The position numbers were made by a program, and so were the translations under genes. Below are positions 38,146 to 44,190 of a stretch of DNA of 64,000 bases, in pieces. Position 1 is the first letter of the stretch. Each line of letters begins with the position of its first letter. Below the pieces are notes generated by a model. It was not told the origin of the DNA. It did no database searches and saw only the letters and a list, made by a program, of their open reading frames with translations. Origin of the DNA: Cricetomys ansorgei (lineage: Eukaryota > Chordata > Mammalia > Rodentia > Nesomyidae); the NCBI GenBank assembly GCA_026225945.1, contig JAMJFZ010000818.1:4680001-4744000 (forward strand). The letters are read 5' to 3'.

Positions 38146-41100
38146 ATCCATCCGTCCATCCATCCATCCACCAATCCACTACGTGAATGTGTCTGAATTT
38201 ATGTATGCACATTAAATGCATACAGGAGCCAGGGGAGCCAGAAGAGGATGCTGGGTCCCTTGAAACTGGAGTAACAGGTGGTTGTGAGCCACCGTGTGAT
38301 TCTAGGAACCAAATCTGGGTCCTCTGTAAGGGCACTAAGTGCTCTTAACTGCTCGAGCCATCTCTCTAGCCCCATGACCATAATTTATAAAAATATTTTC
38401 TGGAGCTGTTAGTATGTATGAGGCCCCAGGTTCAATGTCCAGCATAAAAAAACCAAGCCAAAGCATACCTTCATCAACAGGGGCCTGTCTCTCCTCATGA
38501 CTACCCCATCACCATCACCTTTCTTGTCTTGCTCACTTGGAAATCACAAAATAAGCTTGGGGGGGGGTCCTTGCCTACAAGCATTAGAAGTGGATTCCTG
38601 GGTTCCAGAGAGCTTGGCTCTCAGTGGTGCTCCCCATGGGCAGAATCTGTTACCCATCTTTTTGATATTCTAGGATACACAGAACTGGTTTGGTTAGACC
38701 TGGCTAGAATTTTAATGTCAAAGTCTACCAACCCGATTGTGTCCTCCCATCAGTAAGAAACAGAAGTTAAAAACTTTACCCGGGGAAGGTAAGTGATTAA
38801 AAGACATGGTAAACAGGCTTGGATGCATATCAGAGTACCTGCTAGGCATGACTGTGGCCCTCGTGACAAAGTTAGTGTTCAACATTTTCATTACAAACAC
38901 CAACAACCAGGTTCAGGTACCCCTCTCTGGAAGGTCTGCTTGACAGAAAATCCAGACATAATCATGGAAGAGGCATAACCACACTAGGGTGAGATCTGTT
39001 TTAATAATAATCTTATGAGCAATGTTTGTGTCTTTTTAAAAAGTTAACACAGGCCTAGGGATGTAGCTCAGCGGTACAGCATTTGCCTGGAATGTGCAAG
39101 GCCTTGGTTCAATACTCGGTTGTCCAGTGTTATCCTTATTGATGGAGGGGATACAAACCGCAAGAAACAATGAGCAGAGGAGGAGGAGCAGGCTGAACTC
39201 CAGCACAAGGCCAACTGAGGCTACACAAAGAAACTGTCTCAAAAAAATGAAGATGTGAAGGGTATGTGGTGCCCATCTCTAACTCCAGCCCTGGGGGAAG
39301 GGGGGTAAAGGCAGGAGGAGGTTCTGATGTTCAAGGCCACATAGAACTGTGAGTTCAAGGCCTGGGCTAGCCTTGAACTAGAAAAGACCCAGTCACAAAC
39401 AAAAAGATGTATTTTTGTGGGCTGGGGAGATGGCTCAGTGGTTAGGTTCGTGTATTGTTCTTACAGAGGACCTGGGTTTGATTGCCAGCACATATACAAC
39501 AGGCAACCCACATATAACTCCAGCCTAAGGGCATCTGCTATGCCTCTGACCTCCTCAGGCACATACATGTACTCCTCTCTCACCTTCCCCTCTCAAGTCA
39601 AGCATGTTGCAACTCTTCTGCTATTTTTATGAGGATATGGGGATGGCGCTGCCATCTTGAGATGATTTCTCTGTTACTGAATTTAAGTGAACCTACAACA
39701 TCTAAAAGGCAGCCGCTTCATTTCACCATGAGAAAGTGCAGATCTGCCTCTCAGCTACCCAGCCATCAGTCCATAAAGGCTCTCCCCTGTCCTTACCTTC
39801 CCCATGAAAAGGTCACACTTGCATATGTGGGTGAGGGGACAGGCCACCACTGTAAGCAAACAGGAAGCAGACTGCCCCATGGCTGCAGATCTGACAGGTG
39901 CTGTGCTCTCTCTTAAGACCACAGCCAGGCCAAGTTCATGGAGTTCCCAGTCCAGACCTGTACTGTACCAGAAGCCTTGAGGTCTTTCAGAATATCCAAA
40001 GCAGAGATCTTTCCTTTGCCAATTCTCAGGGTGCTAACAATGCTCCCCCAACAACACAACAACTGGGAGCCAGGTTGCCCTCAAATACACCACACAGGTT
40101 CTGTGACTCACTGCCCATCCACAGTATCCTCTGCAGAAATCTCCTGTTCTCACCTATCAGCTCCAAACAGCATGCAGAGGGGCAGGCCAAATTAAGGCTG
40201 AAGAAGCTTTGAAAACCACTTTCGATTTACAGATAAATACAGAGCAGAGAGAAGTACCTTCCAGAATGGTGCCTAGTGCCTGGAAATGGGGGGAGCTCAG
40301 TGGGAGAAAGCAATGAATACCTTTAAGACCCTTTCTAACACGGGTGGGGGGTAGTCCCTTTATTCTAACCCTCTGGGAAAGGTGGCTGAGAATAGATACA
40401 GCCATCTCTCTGACTTCCCAAAATCTACTGGAAGAACTTAGTCCCTTATGAGCCCACATGAGAATCCGGTGACCCTATGCCAGTTAACTGGATAAGTTAA
40501 ACTTTGAAAAGCTGAGGTGCTCTCACATACATCTGTCACTTAGAGAAACCTAGATGGGAGTCAACCAGACTAAACAGGGCAACCAGGATGGGCTGTCTTC
40601 CTGTCTTTTTCATTGCTCTCCTTTTAAAAACAAAACAAACAGTACAAAGCAGGTCACTTTTAGGATAAGAATCATGAAAAGAAACCCCCCATGGTATTGA
40701 AATCATATTACTAGTACAAGGAGAAAGGAAGAGACCGGTATAGTTGGGAGCACAATAAATTACAGAATCTATGGATGATGCTCCCTTATTGTATAGGGGT
40801 CCCCATCTACCCTTGAACACGGTAAATGCACTTCCCAAGCTCTACTCCCTGCTGGAAACTGTTTTTAGATTGTGTGTGGTGTATGTAAGAGGCATTTCTG
40901 CACATGAGGATGCATGTCTGTATGTGTGTGTGTGTGTGTGTGTATGTACACCAGAGCCTACAGACTAGGATGGGCATCTTGCTCGACTGCATTCTAGCTT
41001 GTTTTTTGAAACAGGTCTCTTACTGAGCCTGGAAATTACTCCTTGGCTAGACTGGCTGGTCAGTTAGTTCTGAGGATGATCAACCTACCTGTGTCCCCAT

Positions 41101-43593
41101 GCCTAGGAAAGCCTAGGGTTACAGAAGCTCCCCACACTGCCTGGCTTTTACGTGGGTGCTCAAATCCTCATGTCTCAGCCCCTTCCTCTTTTTTTTTCCT
41201 CTTTAGATAGGGTTTTCCTATTTAGTTTTGGTTGTCCTGGAACTTAAGAGATCCTCCTGTCTCTGCCTCCCAAGTGTGGGAGGGACAGTGGTGTTTGAAG
41301 GCTGCACTACCACACCTGGCCCTTGTTCCTCTTCAGGCTGGGTGTGGTGGTACACACCCTCAATTCCAGCACTTGGGTGGAGGCAAGAGCACAAGGGGTT
41401 CAAGGTCAGCAAGACTTCACGGGATTCTGTCTTTAAATAAAGACAACTAACAACTCATTAATTCTCAAGTGAGGAAGGGAGAGGAAGACAAAGCAGAGAA
41501 GCCTTTTCTGGGTCTTACCTTTAACAGTCATGTCACTCCACTGAACTCCAACACAGCTCTAACCTGGAATTCCTTCCGATTTATGTTCCTATGTTTCCAG
41601 GTCTCTTTGGCAAGTCAAAAATGACACAGCAGATCTTGTTTTGAACTAATGACTTCATGAGCTAATGGGGTCAGAACTGAGAAGGGGTGTGAAAAGTTCC
41701 TGTTCAGTCCAGAGTGACACTTTTAGGACACAGGAAACTCATCAGATGTAGAAACTGTCCTTCCAATTCTCCCATTTCAAACAAGGCATAAAACCTTGTG
41801 ATACAGATTGCTGGGCAAAGTGGTGAATTCCTTAAATCCCAGCACTCAGGAGGCAGAGAGCAGCTCTCTCACTTCAAGGTCAGCCTGGTTTACATGGCAA
41901 CTTCCAGGACAGTCAGGGCTATAGAGAGACCATGTTTCAAAATAAATAAATGAATGGTAGAACCTTGTAATATTAGCATTTCCTTCTGGTCTCCAAATTC
42001 TAGTGGCTCAGAAGCCAAATTGCTACTGATTGGAAATGTTGCCTGCTTATTCAGTGGACAAATTGCCACCTTTAGTTGTGCTGGCTTTAGGCTATACCCA
42101 GAACAATTTAGCAGCCTGAATGTGTTTTCATAAGTGGGGGTGCGCTTGGGCACCAGTGTGTGAATTTGTGTGGAGGCCAGAGGCTGCTATCCCCACTTTA
42201 TTTACTGAAGGTCTCTCCCTGAACCCCAGAGCTCACCGACTCTTCTAACCTAACTAGACAGGGATCTCCTGTATCCTTAGGGGTGAGTTATAGACAGCCG
42301 CCTAGCTTCTGTGTGTGTGCTGGGATTCCGATTCTGGCCCTCACAGTTGTGGGGCGAATGTTTCATCCACTGAGCTGTCTCTCCAGCCGGTAGCTTTAAC
42401 TTTTACAGATCTGCTTTTACTTCTAGACTCGGTGTCTTTAGAATTCTGTTCTGGAGGTAGAAAAAGACCCAGTGTGGTAGGCCACAAAGAGCACCAGGAG
42501 AGAGAGCTCACCAGAGACAAGACTCTACCCCTAACCCCATCCCACAGTTAGCCAACCATAAGATCCTGGCAGGCTCCAGACCTTCCTCAACTTGGCTGTC
42601 TCATCTGTGGCTGGCCCAGGTTACCTGCCTCCTTCCAGACCTCAGGACAGCTCCCTGATCTTGAAAATACGAGAAGGTCCAACGAGGCACCTGTTGCTTA
42701 GCTCCATACAGGTGTCTGCTGCTCTCCAATCTAACTTTTAATTGAGAGAAAAGCAAAACCCTCGGTCTCTACCTTGCTAATGCTATTCTGTCAGCAGCGA
42801 CCAACTACTTAACGCGATGCCAAGTGACCCATTCCTCCTCTTACATCACTTCCTCTTACTCACTTCCTAAGATGGCTCTTCTCCCTTCCAGTCCCATAAC
42901 TCATCCTTCCTTCCTCAGAAACCTCATCTATTAACTACCTCCCAGGTATGCCAACAAGGCAGCCTTGAAGAACCAGATTGGGACCTACGGCGGATCGGAC
43001 TGGTAAAACAGGGGACTGGCACGAGGTTCTCTTTTACCGCAGGGATAGCCCACCTAACCTCTTCCTTGGGGCACCCAAACCCCTCGGGGGACAAAGTCGA
43101 AGCTAGCTCCAAGACTTGGGTTACACTGCTGTTTTGTTTCTTGTTCGGAGGAGACAAAGTTACCTGCCAGAAAGAACGGCAGAAAGGAAACGAAAAGAAA
43201 AGAAAAAAAGTCACGAAAAGCGACAGAAGAGGCACTGAAGGTGTAGAGAAAAGAGGGAGGCGGGCGATGCTCAGGGGGAGCCGTGAAATCCATTCCGGGT
43301 GACCGGCACAAACCGGCGTGCATAGCTCCTTCCCAACTTGGCGAAAGCCGAGGTCTGAGGACAGGTGGATGGGAACACCTCGAGTTCCATCACCTCCCCC
43401 GGCCCAGGAGGCAGCAGCCCTCGAGCGGCCGCGCGGGTTCGGATCCCCACCCTCCGACCCCCTCAAGCTGACCCAGGCCCTGACCTCTGACCCGGCCCCG
43501 TGCCCGAGCCCGGCCTTACGTATTATCCTGGTTGAAGTTGGCGAACAGCAGCTGGCCGGCGCCGGCCTCTCCGCTCTGGCTAGCCAGGTTCAT
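14752..43593 (-). CDS. WIPI2: WIPI2, WD-repeat PI3P-binding autophagy protein (12 coding exons)
   Basis: The exons are, in transcript order, 43593-43520, 35384-35302, 25628-25459, 23301-23205, 22393-22296, 21914-21822, 20568-20498, 18728-18621, 17552-17388, 16459-16352, 15667-15510 and 14864-14752. They sum to 1338 nt (445 codons plus TGA). Every junction is GT-AG and all phases agree. The protein begins [13 protein letters not shown] and ends MILRTD, which I recognise as WIPI2. The family (PROPPIN, seven-bladed beta-propeller) binds PI3P at the phagophore and brings in ATG16L1 to drive LC3 lipidation. Visible key residues are FRRG at 223-226 (lipid binding), Arg108 (ATG16L1 contact in human WIPI2b) and Ser395-Pro396 (reported mTORC1 site). 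The tail after about residue 360 is low-complexity and acidic. The reading frame is intact, so this is the functional gene and not a retrocopy. The N-terminus matches the shorter human b form, without the extra segment of isoform a. Confidence 0.97.
15510..15667 (-). CDS. WIPI2: WIPI2 coding exon 11 (residues 356-408, Ser395)
   Basis: The exon has 158 nt, a TCTCTAG acceptor and a GTAAGT donor. It encodes part of the flexible tail, with [14 protein letters not shown] and [14 protein letters not shown]. Ser395-Pro396 matches the mTORC1 site described for human WIPI2. Confidence 0.94.
15705..15825 (+). mobile_element. SINE B1 in WIPI2 intron 10
   Basis: AAGCCAGGTGTGGCAGCTC, then CCCAGCACTTGGGAGG, ending TCTCAAACAAAACAAG. 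Confidence 0.85.
16352..16459 (-). CDS. WIPI2: WIPI2 coding exon 10 (residues 320-355)
   Basis: The exon has 108 nt, a CTTTAG acceptor and a GTGAGG donor. It encodes [20 protein letters not shown] and then [15 protein letters not shown], the last blade. Confidence 0.95.
16460..17387. other. WIPI2 intron 9
   Basis: Mostly unclassified sequence; a diverged SINE-like patch lies at about 16790-16940 (TGGCAAGTCCCAACAATCC, CATCACCCATCAAGCAC). No exon recognised. Confidence 0.5.
17388..17552 (-). CDS. WIPI2: WIPI2 coding exon 9 (residues 265-319)
   Basis: The exon has 165 nt, a TTCCAG acceptor and a GTGAGT donor. It starts [15 protein letters not shown] and ends HKNICSLT. It covers the membrane-facing loop region of blade 6 in PROPPINs. 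Confidence 0.95.
17618..17856. mobile_element. hAT-type non-autonomous DNA element (rodent Charlie-like), WIPI2 intron 8
   Basis: Ends CAGCAGTTCTCAACCTG and AAGGTTGAGAACCACTG form terminal inverted repeats. Flanks CCCAAGAC and ACCAACGC match at 5 of 8 positions, an eroded 8-bp target duplication. Other copies are at 28345-28560 and 51490-51710. Confidence 0.85.
18270..18422 (-). mobile_element. SINE B3 in WIPI2 intron 8
   Basis: GGAGGTCAGGGGACAACG, ACCATGTGGCTCTGGGG and TACCCACTGAGCCACC. Confidence 0.85.
18436..18562 (+). mobile_element. SINE B1 in WIPI2 intron 8
   Basis: CAGCCGGGTGCAGCACACG, TAATCCCAGCACTCAGG, and TTCCAGGACAGCCAGGGC. Confidence 0.9.
18621..18728 (-). CDS. WIPI2: WIPI2 coding exon 8 (residues 229-264)
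   Basis: The exon has 108 nt, a CCTCAG acceptor and a GTGAGT donor. It encodes [20 protein letters not shown] and then [16 protein letters not shown], the blade after the FRRG loop. Confidence 0.95.
18945..19080 (-). mobile_element. SINE B1, diverged, WIPI2 intron 7
   Basis: TTTTTTGAGACAGGTTCTT, then TAGCCTAGAACTTAGTATGC. Confidence 0.65.
19105..19225 (-). mobile_element. SINE B1, WIPI2 intron 7
   Basis: TTTTTAAAGACAAGGTCTTAC, then GGACTTGAACTCACAGAGA. Confidence 0.7.
19226..20497. other. Rest of WIPI2 intron 7
   Basis: No exon recognised over about 1.25 kb. A short B1-like patch is at 19765-19835. Confidence 0.45.
20498..20568 (-). CDS. WIPI2: WIPI2 coding exon 7 (residues 206-228, FRRG motif)
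   Basis: The exon has 71 nt, a CCCTAG acceptor and a GTAAAG donor. It encodes [18 protein letters not shown] and then RRGVK. FRRG at residues 223-226 is the PROPPIN signature whose two arginines bind PI3P and PI(3,5)P2. Confidence 0.95.
21056..21170 (-). mobile_element. SINE B1 fragment, WIPI2 intron 6
   Basis: TTTTTTTGAGACAAGGCCCC, then CCCTGGCTGGCCTGGGGC. Confidence 0.65.
21222..21437 (-). mobile_element. SINE B3 with inserted CA-like piece, WIPI2 intron 6
   Basis: GTGGAGGCTAGAGGACAGC and GGGATTGAACTCAGGTC are followed by about 70 bp of CATACA-type sequence and then CCATCTCGCTGGCCCC. Confidence 0.75.
21822..21914 (-). CDS. WIPI2: WIPI2 coding exon 6 (residues 175-205)
   Basis: The exon has 93 nt, a TTTCAG acceptor and a GTATGT donor. 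It encodes [20 protein letters not shown] and then [11 protein letters not shown], a WD-like blade. It is in phase 0 at both ends, so skipping it would keep the frame. Confidence 0.95.
22296..22393 (-). CDS. WIPI2: WIPI2 coding exon 5 (residues 142-174)
   Basis: The exon has 98 nt, a CCACAG acceptor and a GTGAGG donor. It encodes [20 protein letters not shown] and then [13 protein letters not shown]. Confidence 0.95.
22738..22902 (-). mobile_element. SINE B3, WIPI2 intron 4
   Basis: GTTGAGGACAGCTTGAAGG, then GGTCAGGCTCGGCATTTAC and GAGTCATCTCACTGG. Confidence 0.8.
22965..23178 (-). mobile_element. SINE B3, WIPI2 intron 4
   Basis: TG-rich start, GGCAGAGGACACATCGC, then AGTCAGGCTTGGCTGC and GCTGAGCCATCTCACCAG. 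Confidence 0.8.
23205..23301 (-). CDS. WIPI2: WIPI2 coding exon 4 (residues 110-141)
   Basis: The exon has 97 nt, a TTTCTAG acceptor and a GTAAGC donor. It encodes [20 protein letters not shown] followed by [12 protein letters not shown], the second to third blade. Confidence 0.95.
23568..23790 (+). mobile_element. SINE B4, WIPI2 intron 3
   Basis: AAGGGCTGGGGCTGACCGAG head and GGAGTTCGGACCCCAG B box, then a B4 body with GGAAGCTCACTGG. Confidence 0.7.
23858..24048 (-). mobile_element. SINE B3, WIPI2 intron 3
   Basis: GTGGCTGTGAGCCACCTC, GGTGCTAGGATTGGATTC and GAGCCACTCTCCAGGCC. Confidence 0.85.
24049..24785. other. WIPI2 intron 3, unassigned part
   Basis: Short CA run at about 24136-24190; otherwise no feature recognised. 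Confidence 0.4.
24790..24935 (+). mobile_element. SINE B1, WIPI2 intron 3
   Basis: GGTGGCACGTGCCTTTAATC, CCAGCCTGGTCTACATAGC and CTGCCTCGAAAAATTC. Confidence 0.85.
25280..25440 (-). mobile_element. B1 fragment followed by ID fragment, WIPI2 intron 3
   Basis: GATCCTCCTGCCTCTACC with CAGATTACAGGTGTACACC, then TGGTACCCAGGTGTACAG with GCAAGCACTACCAACCAAGC. It ends within about 20 bp of coding exon 3. Confidence 0.6.
25459..25628 (-). CDS. WIPI2: WIPI2 coding exon 3 (residues 53-109)
   Basis: The exon has 170 nt, a CAG acceptor and a GTGAGT donor. It starts [13 protein letters not shown] and ends AVKLNRQ. Arg108, needed for ATG16L1 binding in human WIPI2b, is the second-last codon, directly before the splice junction. 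Confidence 0.95.
25945..26187 (-). mobile_element. SINE B3 with CA/TA microsatellite, WIPI2 intron 2
   Basis: CA/TATA run at 25950-26030, then GGAGGTCAGAGGAAAATTT and CCACTGAGCCATCTCACTGG. Confidence 0.88.
26188..27300. other. WIPI2 intron 2, unassigned part
   Basis: No exon recognised. A diverged ID-like patch lies at about 26720-26790; otherwise nothing seen. Confidence 0.4.
27305..27447 (+). mobile_element. SINE B1, WIPI2 intron 2
   Basis: CAGAGGCAGGAGGATCTGAG, GGCCAGCCTGGTCTACAGAG and CCCTGTCTCGAAAAAC. Confidence 0.92.
27688..27850 (+). mobile_element. Two ID-type SINE copies, WIPI2 intron 2
   Basis: CACTCAGTGACAGAGTGC with TTGGGTTCCAGTCTC, then GTGTAGCTCAAGTGG with CCCTGGGCTGATTTCC. 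Confidence 0.65.
27915..28058 (+). mobile_element. SINE B1, WIPI2 intron 2
   Basis: ACAGGTGTGGTGACATACACC, then AGGCTAGCCTGGTTTACATAG and ACCTTGTCTTAAAAGG. Confidence 0.8.
28070..28265 (+). mobile_element. SINE B2, WIPI2 intron 2
   Basis: GGGGCTGGAGGTGGTTCAGG, TGAGTTCAGTTCCCAGCACC, CCAGGGGATCTGATGCCC and an AT-rich tail with AATAAAAATAAG. Confidence 0.9.
28345..28560. mobile_element. hAT-type non-autonomous DNA element, WIPI2 intron 2
   Basis: CCAGGTTCTCAATCTTCC at one end and CACAGGTTGAGAACTGCTG at the other. The body shares TTTTGCTGCTGTTATGAATC with the other copies. No clear target duplication. Confidence 0.8.
28963..29083 (-). mobile_element. SINE B1, WIPI2 intron 2
   Basis: TTTTTTTTGAGACAGGGTTTC, CTGTCCTGGAACTCACAGAG and GGATTAAAGGCGTGGGCC. 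Confidence 0.93.
29084..29640. other. WIPI2 intron 2, unassigned part
   Basis: No exon recognised. A C8/A8 run is at about 29173-29190. Confidence 0.4.
29660..30000 (+). mobile_element. Old L1 (L1M-type) 3' fragment, WIPI2 intron 2
   Basis: CACTATTCACAACAGTCAAG, GAGTGGATGAACCAAG, TAATACTCAGCAACAATAC and a late GAGTGGCCCAG...AAAGACTGCTAATGG follow the order of the ancient L1 3' end. It is strongly diverged. Confidence 0.7.
30001..31610. other. WIPI2 intron 2, long unassigned part
   Basis: About 1.6 kb with no exon. A SINE-like piece is at about 30660-30795 (GGTGCTGGGGGTCTGAATTC). Confidence 0.4.
31615..31765 (-). mobile_element. SINE B1, WIPI2 intron 2
   Basis: TTTTTCAAGACAGGATGTCTC, GTCCTGGAACTCACTCAG and GGGATTAAAGGATGTGC. 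Confidence 0.9.
31975..32160 (+). mobile_element. ID head with B1-like body, WIPI2 intron 2
   Basis: GAGCAGGTGGCTCAGTGG and CTTGCCTAGCATGCAAGAAGG, followed by GGTCAGCCTGGGCTATG. Confidence 0.65.
32520..32692 (+). mobile_element. SINE B2, WIPI2 intron 2
   Basis: CACCAGGTGGCTCAGCAGG head, ACGTGGAAGCACTGAAC middle, CCTCTGACCTACACCC and a CA/A-rich tail. Confidence 0.65.
32693..33745. other. WIPI2 intron 2, unassigned part
   Basis: No exon or clear repeat recognised, apart from a B1-like piece at about 33535-33630. Confidence 0.4.
33749..33903 (+). mobile_element. SINE B1, WIPI2 intron 2
   Basis: AAGCCAGGTGTAGTGGAC, TAATCCAGGCACTTGG, CAGCTTGGTCTACACAGAG and an ACCAACCA tail. Confidence 0.85.
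34291..34307. repeat. (C)17 tract
   Basis: An uninterrupted run of 17 C. Its length is likely to vary between reads and individuals. Confidence 0.95.
34405..34570 (+). mobile_element. B4/B1-like fragment, WIPI2 intron 2
   Basis: CACTTGGGAGGCAGAGACAG, then GGTTCAGTGAGGAGAGTATC and CCTCTGGCCTCCACACC. Confidence 0.6.
34583..34800 (-). mobile_element. SINE B3, WIPI2 intron 2
   Basis: TTTTGAAGATTTAATTTTATG, GTTACAGATGGTTTTGAGC, GGTGCTAGGAACTAAACCC and CCTCTCTCCAGTTCC. Confidence 0.9.
35302..35384 (-). CDS. WIPI2: WIPI2 coding exon 2 (residues 25-52)
   Basis: The acceptor is TTTTTTGCAG and the donor GTAAGT. The exon encodes [20 protein letters not shown] and then KLEQIYEC, the first propeller blade. 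It has 83 nt and leaves one base of the next codon. Intron 2 is about 9.7 kb, the longest. Confidence 0.95.
35640..35942 (-). mobile_element. SINE B3 interrupted by extra sequence, WIPI2 intron 1
   Basis: A TG/CG run at 35643-35670, GAGAGGTCAGAAGACAAC, then about 110 bp of other sequence before GGGATCTGAACTCTCC and ATGAGCCATCTTCCCAACC. Confidence 0.65.
36303..36335. repeat. 11-bp tandem repeat, three copies
   Basis: GGCCCGGGGAT, GGCCCAGGGAT, GGCCCGGGGAT in a row. Confidence 0.95.
36768..36892 (+). mobile_element. SINE B1, WIPI2 intron 1
   Basis: AACTGGGCGTGGGAGCACAC, TAATCCCAGCACCTGGG and AGGCTACATGAGCCCCTG. Confidence 0.8.
37314..37492 (+). mobile_element. SINE B2, WIPI2 intron 1
   Basis: GGAGCTAGAGAGATAGCTTAG head, GGGGTTCAATTCCCAGCACC B box and an A-rich tail. 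One of the best-kept B2 copies here. Confidence 0.93.
37685..37856 (-). mobile_element. SINE B3, WIPI2 intron 1
   Basis: CAGCTGTGAGCTGTGGGTGC, GGAATTGAGCTCAGGTTC and CTGAACCATCTTCCCAG. Confidence 0.85.
38082..38175. repeat. (TA)n followed by (TCCA)n, WIPI2 intron 1
   Basis: About 60 bp of TA with one TTTA break, running straight into TCCATCCATCCGTCCATCCA. Confidence 0.97.
38195..38373 (-). mobile_element. SINE B3, WIPI2 intron 1
   Basis: CCAGAAGAGGATGCTGGGTC, TAACAGGTGGTTGTGAGCC and GAGCCATCTCTCTAGCCCC. Confidence 0.92.
39050..39245 (+). mobile_element. SINE ID head with B1-like end, WIPI2 intron 1
   Basis: CTAGGGATGTAGCTCAGCGG, GCCTTGGTTCAATACTCGG, then GCCAACTGAGGCTACAC and CTGTCTCAAAAAAATG. 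Confidence 0.8.
39255..39408 (+). mobile_element. SINE B1, diverged, WIPI2 intron 1
   Basis: GTATGTGGTGCCCATCTC, GGCCTGGGCTAGCCTTG and ACCCAGTCACAAACAAAAAG. Confidence 0.65.
39419..39600 (+). mobile_element. SINE B2, WIPI2 intron 1
   Basis: GGGCTGGGGAGATGGCTCAG head and CCTGGGTTTGATTGCCAGC B box. Confidence 0.9.
39601..41185. other. WIPI2 intron 1, long unassigned part
   Basis: About 1.6 kb with no exon recognised. (TG)n lies at 40920-40945; a B1-like remnant is at about 41005-41160. Confidence 0.4.
41186..41322 (-). mobile_element. SINE B1, WIPI2 intron 1
   Basis: T tract, TTTAGATAGGGTTTTCC, TTGTCCTGGAACTTAAGAG and CACTACCACACCTGGCC. Confidence 0.85.
41336..41450 (+). mobile_element. SINE B1, WIPI2 intron 1, opposite its neighbour
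   Basis: GGCTGGGTGTGGTGGTACAC, CCAGCACTTGGGTGG. It lies 13 bp from the B1 at 41186-41322 in the opposite direction, so a transcript could fold back here. Confidence 0.85.
41810..41950 (+). mobile_element. SINE B1, WIPI2 intron 1
   Basis: TAAATCCCAGCACTCAGGAG, GTCAGCCTGGTTTACATGGC and an AAATAAATAAATG tail. Confidence 0.88.
42138..42390 (-). mobile_element. B2-superfamily SINE with internal extra sequence, WIPI2 intron 1
   Basis: GTGTGGAGGCCAGAGGC at one end and CCACTGAGCTGTCTCTCCAGCC at the other, with about 130 bp of unrelated sequence between. Confidence 0.6.
42391..43519. other. WIPI2 intron 1, promoter-proximal part
   Basis: No exon recognised. An A/G-rich patch lies at about 43170-43260. 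Confidence 0.45.
43520..43593 (-). CDS. WIPI2: WIPI2 coding exon 1 (residues 1-24)
   Basis: The ATG at 43593-43591 has G at -3 and A at +4, a good Kozak context, and lies in a CpG island. The exon encodes [20 protein letters not shown] followed by NQDN. It ends with two bases of the Thr25 codon before a GTAAGG donor. Intron 1 is about 8.1 kb. Confidence 0.95.
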
Positions 43594-43678
43594 GGCTGCG
43601 CGCGCGCGACGGGCTCGGACCCCCTTCGCGGGAGTGCGCGCGGCGCGAGTCGGGCAGCCCCGCGGCAGCGCGCTACGC

Positions 43679-43753
43679 TCAGGATCTGCGCCCGGTCCGG
43701 CTCGCCCCCTTGCTCGCCCCCTCTCGCTGCGCGGGGACCAACCGCCGCCTCAT
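43679..43753 (-). other. Possible uORF in the WIPI2 5' leader (24 codons)
   Basis: An ATG at 43753 opens an arginine-rich 24-codon frame that ends at TGA 43681-43679, upstream of and out of frame with the main start at 43593. It matters only if transcription starts above 43753, which is not known here. Confidence 0.35.
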
Positions 43754-44069
43754 CCCGTCCCCGCTCTTGTTTATGCTCCAGAGCCGGGACGGGCTGCGCG
43801 CTTGCGCGGCCCCGCCCACCCTCGCAACGCACGGCGGCGGCTGACGGCGCAGGCCCGCTGGGTAAGCCCCGCCTCTTCACCTCAGGATCCGGCGGGGGTT
43901 TCCGGTCGGCTGCGCATGCGTACAGGTGCGCTGGTGGGCGCGCCTGCGCGTGGCGGAGAGCGGGCTGGTGCTGGCAGTCTGCGAACGCGGGGTTACCTCG
44001 TTGGTCCCGGTGCTGTGGTCATTGCTCGGGGAGACCTGTGCCTCGCGCCTTGCTTGTCGACAGTGTCGC

Positions 44070-44160
44070 ATCTGCGTTTTACAGATTTGGGAAAGCGAGG
44101 CTCATGGCTGTAAACAGCTTGGCAAACGTTAGATCCGAGATCGGAGACGCCCGGGCCTCT
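44070..44160 (+). mobile_element. MIR-like fragment above the WIPI2 promoter
   Basis: GCGTTTTACAGATTTGGGAA and GCGAGGCTCATGGC resemble the MIR core. CpG is unusually well kept in it. Confidence 0.5.
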
Positions 44161-44190
44161 CCGGGGCGCGTGCGGTCAAGGTCCTTGGGG

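Larger units (their letters stand above)
43550..44190 (-). promoter_or_regulatory. WIPI2: WIPI2 CpG-island promoter
   Basis: CpG-dense sequence spans the first coding exon and about 600 bp upstream. It has GC boxes (GGGCGGGG near 43810 and near 43870 on the minus strand) and no TATA box at a sensible distance. TGCGCATGCG at 43911-43920 is a strong NRF1-type palindrome. This fits a TATA-less housekeeping promoter with dispersed start sites. Confidence 0.8.

Noticed and set aside
14752..43593. Undescribed multi-gene system within the WIPI2 interval
   Set aside because: All twelve exons are explained by WIPI2, and the introns hold only repeats and unassigned sequence.
43590..43880. 96-residue frame on the minus strand whose stop overlaps the WIPI2 ATG
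   Set aside because: It begins with GTG and has no ATG, so it is unlikely to be translated in a mammal.
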